Shown: positions 60,701 through 61,711 of the stretch, piece by piece
Layout of the letters: each line of letters opens with the position of its first letter
How positions within the stretch are numbered: position 1 is the stretch's first letter
DNA from: an uncultured Oscillibacter sp.
Lineage (GTDB): Bacteria; Bacillota; Clostridia; Oscillospirales; Oscillospiraceae
Reading direction: 5' to 3'
DNA: 61,711 nucleotides
Assembly (NCBI GenBank): GCA_910588005.1
Contig: CAJUQM010000012.1
Location: 1 to 61,711, forward strand
Translations under genes and position numbers: made by a program
The notes under the pieces: generated by a model
Databases searched by the model: none
What the model was told of the DNA's origin: nothing
Seen by the model: the letters and a program-made list of their open reading frames with translations, nothing else

Positions 60701-61373
60701 CGGCTACGGCGGTTTGGACCATGTGCTGGCATCGGGGGAGGACGTGAACATTCTGGTGGTGGACACAGAGGTTTACTCCAACACCGGCGGGCAGTCCTCC
60801 AAGGCCACGCCCTTCGGCGCGGTGGCGCAGTTCGCCGCCGCCGGCAAGCGGACGGAGAAGAAGGATCTGGGGATGCTGGCCACGCAGTACCAAAACGTGT
60901 ATGTGGCGTCCGTGGCGCTGGGGGCGGACCCGGCCCAGTATATCCGGGCGCTCCGGGAGGCGGAGGCTCACGACGGACCGTCTTTGATCGTCGCCTATGC
61001 CCCCTGCATCAACCATGGCATTGTCAAGGGCATGGCCTGGGCGCAGGAGGAGGCCAAGCTGGCGGTCAGGAGTGGATACTGGGTCCTTTACCGCTATGAT
61101 CCAAAGCTGAAACTGGAGGGGAAGAACCCCTTTATTCTGGATTTCAAAGACCCGAAGTACGACTTGCGGGAGTTCTTTATGGGGGAGGTCCGGTTTAATT
61201 CCCTGCAGCGGACCTTCCCGGAGGCGGCGGAGGCGCTGCTGGCGGAGGCGCGGACCCAGTGCCGCAACCGCTGGGCGCGGTATACGCATCTGGCGGCCCA
61301 GGATTACTCCCGCCTTCTGGATGTGCTGGAGGACTATCCCATCCAGGGCGGACCGGAAAGCAAGACGGAGTGA
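57798..61373 (+). CDS. nifJ: Pyruvate:ferredoxin (flavodoxin) oxidoreductase
   Basis: 1191 residues, the full-length single-chain form. It oxidises pyruvate to acetyl-CoA and CO2 with ferredoxin. Order of parts: N-terminal pyrimidine-binding domain ([26 protein letters not shown]), CoA-binding and linker domains, two [4Fe-4S] motifs [12 protein letters not shown] and CTGCGTCAAAC, then the TPP-binding part with [22 protein letters not shown] and [35 protein letters not shown] precedes the ATG. Acetyl-CoA from it can feed Kce. Confidence 0.97.
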   Translation: [1191 protein letters not shown]

Positions 61374-61405
61374 GACGGGGAACGGCTGCAGATCAGAGCA
61401 GCTGA

Positions 61406-61448
61406 GAGAACCGGCGGCCCGCGGCGTTTGCCGGGACCGCCGGTTCTC
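61406..61448 (+). terminator. Hairpin downstream of nifJ
   Basis: Perfect 12-bp inverted repeat (61406-61417 with 61437-61448), 33 bases after the stop. No T-run follows, so termination is possible but not certain. Confidence 0.6.
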
Positions 61449-61542
61449 CGCGCAATTGACATCTTGGGGACGGCGGCGAAGGCATTTTTGAAAAAGAGCC
61501 GCAAAAAAGAATCGTTTGGATCAGGTTTGTCCCTTCGCGCTA

Positions 61543-61571
61543 TTGAGAAATGAAAGCGGGTGTGATATAAT
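61543..61571 (+). promoter_or_regulatory. Extended -10 promoter near the window end
   Basis: TTGAGA (61543-61548), 17-base spacer, TATAAT (61566-61571), with TGA just before the -10 (extended -10 TGnTATAAT). Drives the ORF at 61645 and whatever follows the window. Confidence 0.8.
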
Positions 61572-61644
61572 ACGCCAGATCTATATTTAGTCCGTTTCCT
61601 TCCGCGGCGGAGGTCCCCTGGACTGTAAGGAGTTGTGAAAACCT

Positions 61645-61692
61645 ATGAAACTTGGAATCGTAAGATATACTCCTGGTTTTGTAATTCTATAA
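61645..61692 (+). CDS. Possible 15-residue leader peptide
   Basis: ATG AAA CTT GGA ATC ... CTA TAA encodes 15 residues (MKLGIVRYTPGFVIL). AAGGAG lies 11 bases before the ATG and a strong extended -10 promoter lies 74 bases upstream. Base composition is much more AT-rich than the neighbouring genes. It may be a regulatory leader for a gene beyond the window, or the start of foreign DNA. Confidence 0.4.
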   Translation: MKLGIVRYTPGFVIL

Positions 61693-61711
61693 ATCTCCAT
61701 AAACCTTGATA

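Overview
The window is a GC-rich (roughly 60 percent) stretch of an anaerobic Firmicute chromosome. Overlapping gene starts, strong AGGAGG ribosome sites, TTG starts, pyruvate:ferredoxin oxidoreductase and a lysine-to-butyrate pathway all point to the Oscillospiraceae (Flavonifractor / Intestinimonas / Lawsonibacter type gut bacteria). That placement is an inference; no 16S or marker comparison was possible.

Layout. (1) 1-4860, + strand: the end of a maltodextrin-type ABC sugar operon (binding protein, two permeases, LacI regulator, 4-alpha-glucanotransferase), closed by a perfect 22-bp terminator. (2) 4900-16900, housekeeping: DUF4180 protein, rRNA-type methyltransferase, VanZ protein, an ECF transporter energizing module (EcfA1, EcfA2, EcfT) interrupted by a small lipoprotein gene, a small HTH repressor with its own dyad, TruA, a DUF5711 protein, CvpA, a ClpE-like unfoldase with an N-terminal zinc finger, and a flavodoxin-ferredoxin fusion. 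(3) 16900-37990, - strand: a 22-gene cobalamin operon, starting from a consensus promoter and a cobalamin riboswitch with its terminator. It runs cbiK, an unknown lipoprotein, a BtuFCD-like importer, cbiD-L-F-G-H-J-ET-A, cobT-U-S, a miniature CobU paralogue, cobC, cbiB, cobD, cbiP and cbiC. It covers the anaerobic route from cobalt insertion to the finished nucleotide loop, apart from adenosylation and the making of sirohydrochlorin. (4) 37990-40600: a Cys-rich small protein, a LysO-type lysine exporter, a LysR regulator and a divergent 44-codon gene. (5) 40650-55950: lysine fermentation. KamA, KamD/KamE, Kdd, Kce, Kal and the AtoD/AtoA CoA-transferase convert lysine to acetate and butyrate intermediates. 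KamB/KamC reactivate the B12-dependent aminomutase, an NhaC-type carrier and a LysE exporter flank the pathway, and a HxlR regulator sits beside LysE. (6) 56590-61711: a LacI regulator divergent from nifJ (PFOR), then an extended -10 promoter and a 15-codon ORF at the window edge.

How it fits together. Lysine 5,6-aminomutase needs adenosylcobalamin and PLP, and the cobalamin operon lies next to the fermentation genes. The most notable signal is the 430-base gap upstream of kce (48545-48979). On the - strand it carries a consensus promoter, a full lysine riboswitch aptamer and a perfect 20-bp terminator-like hairpin, so lysine appears to be sensed by RNA to control lysine breakdown rather than synthesis. 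A second, unexplained multi-stem element lies in the gap upstream of nhaC (42505-42611).
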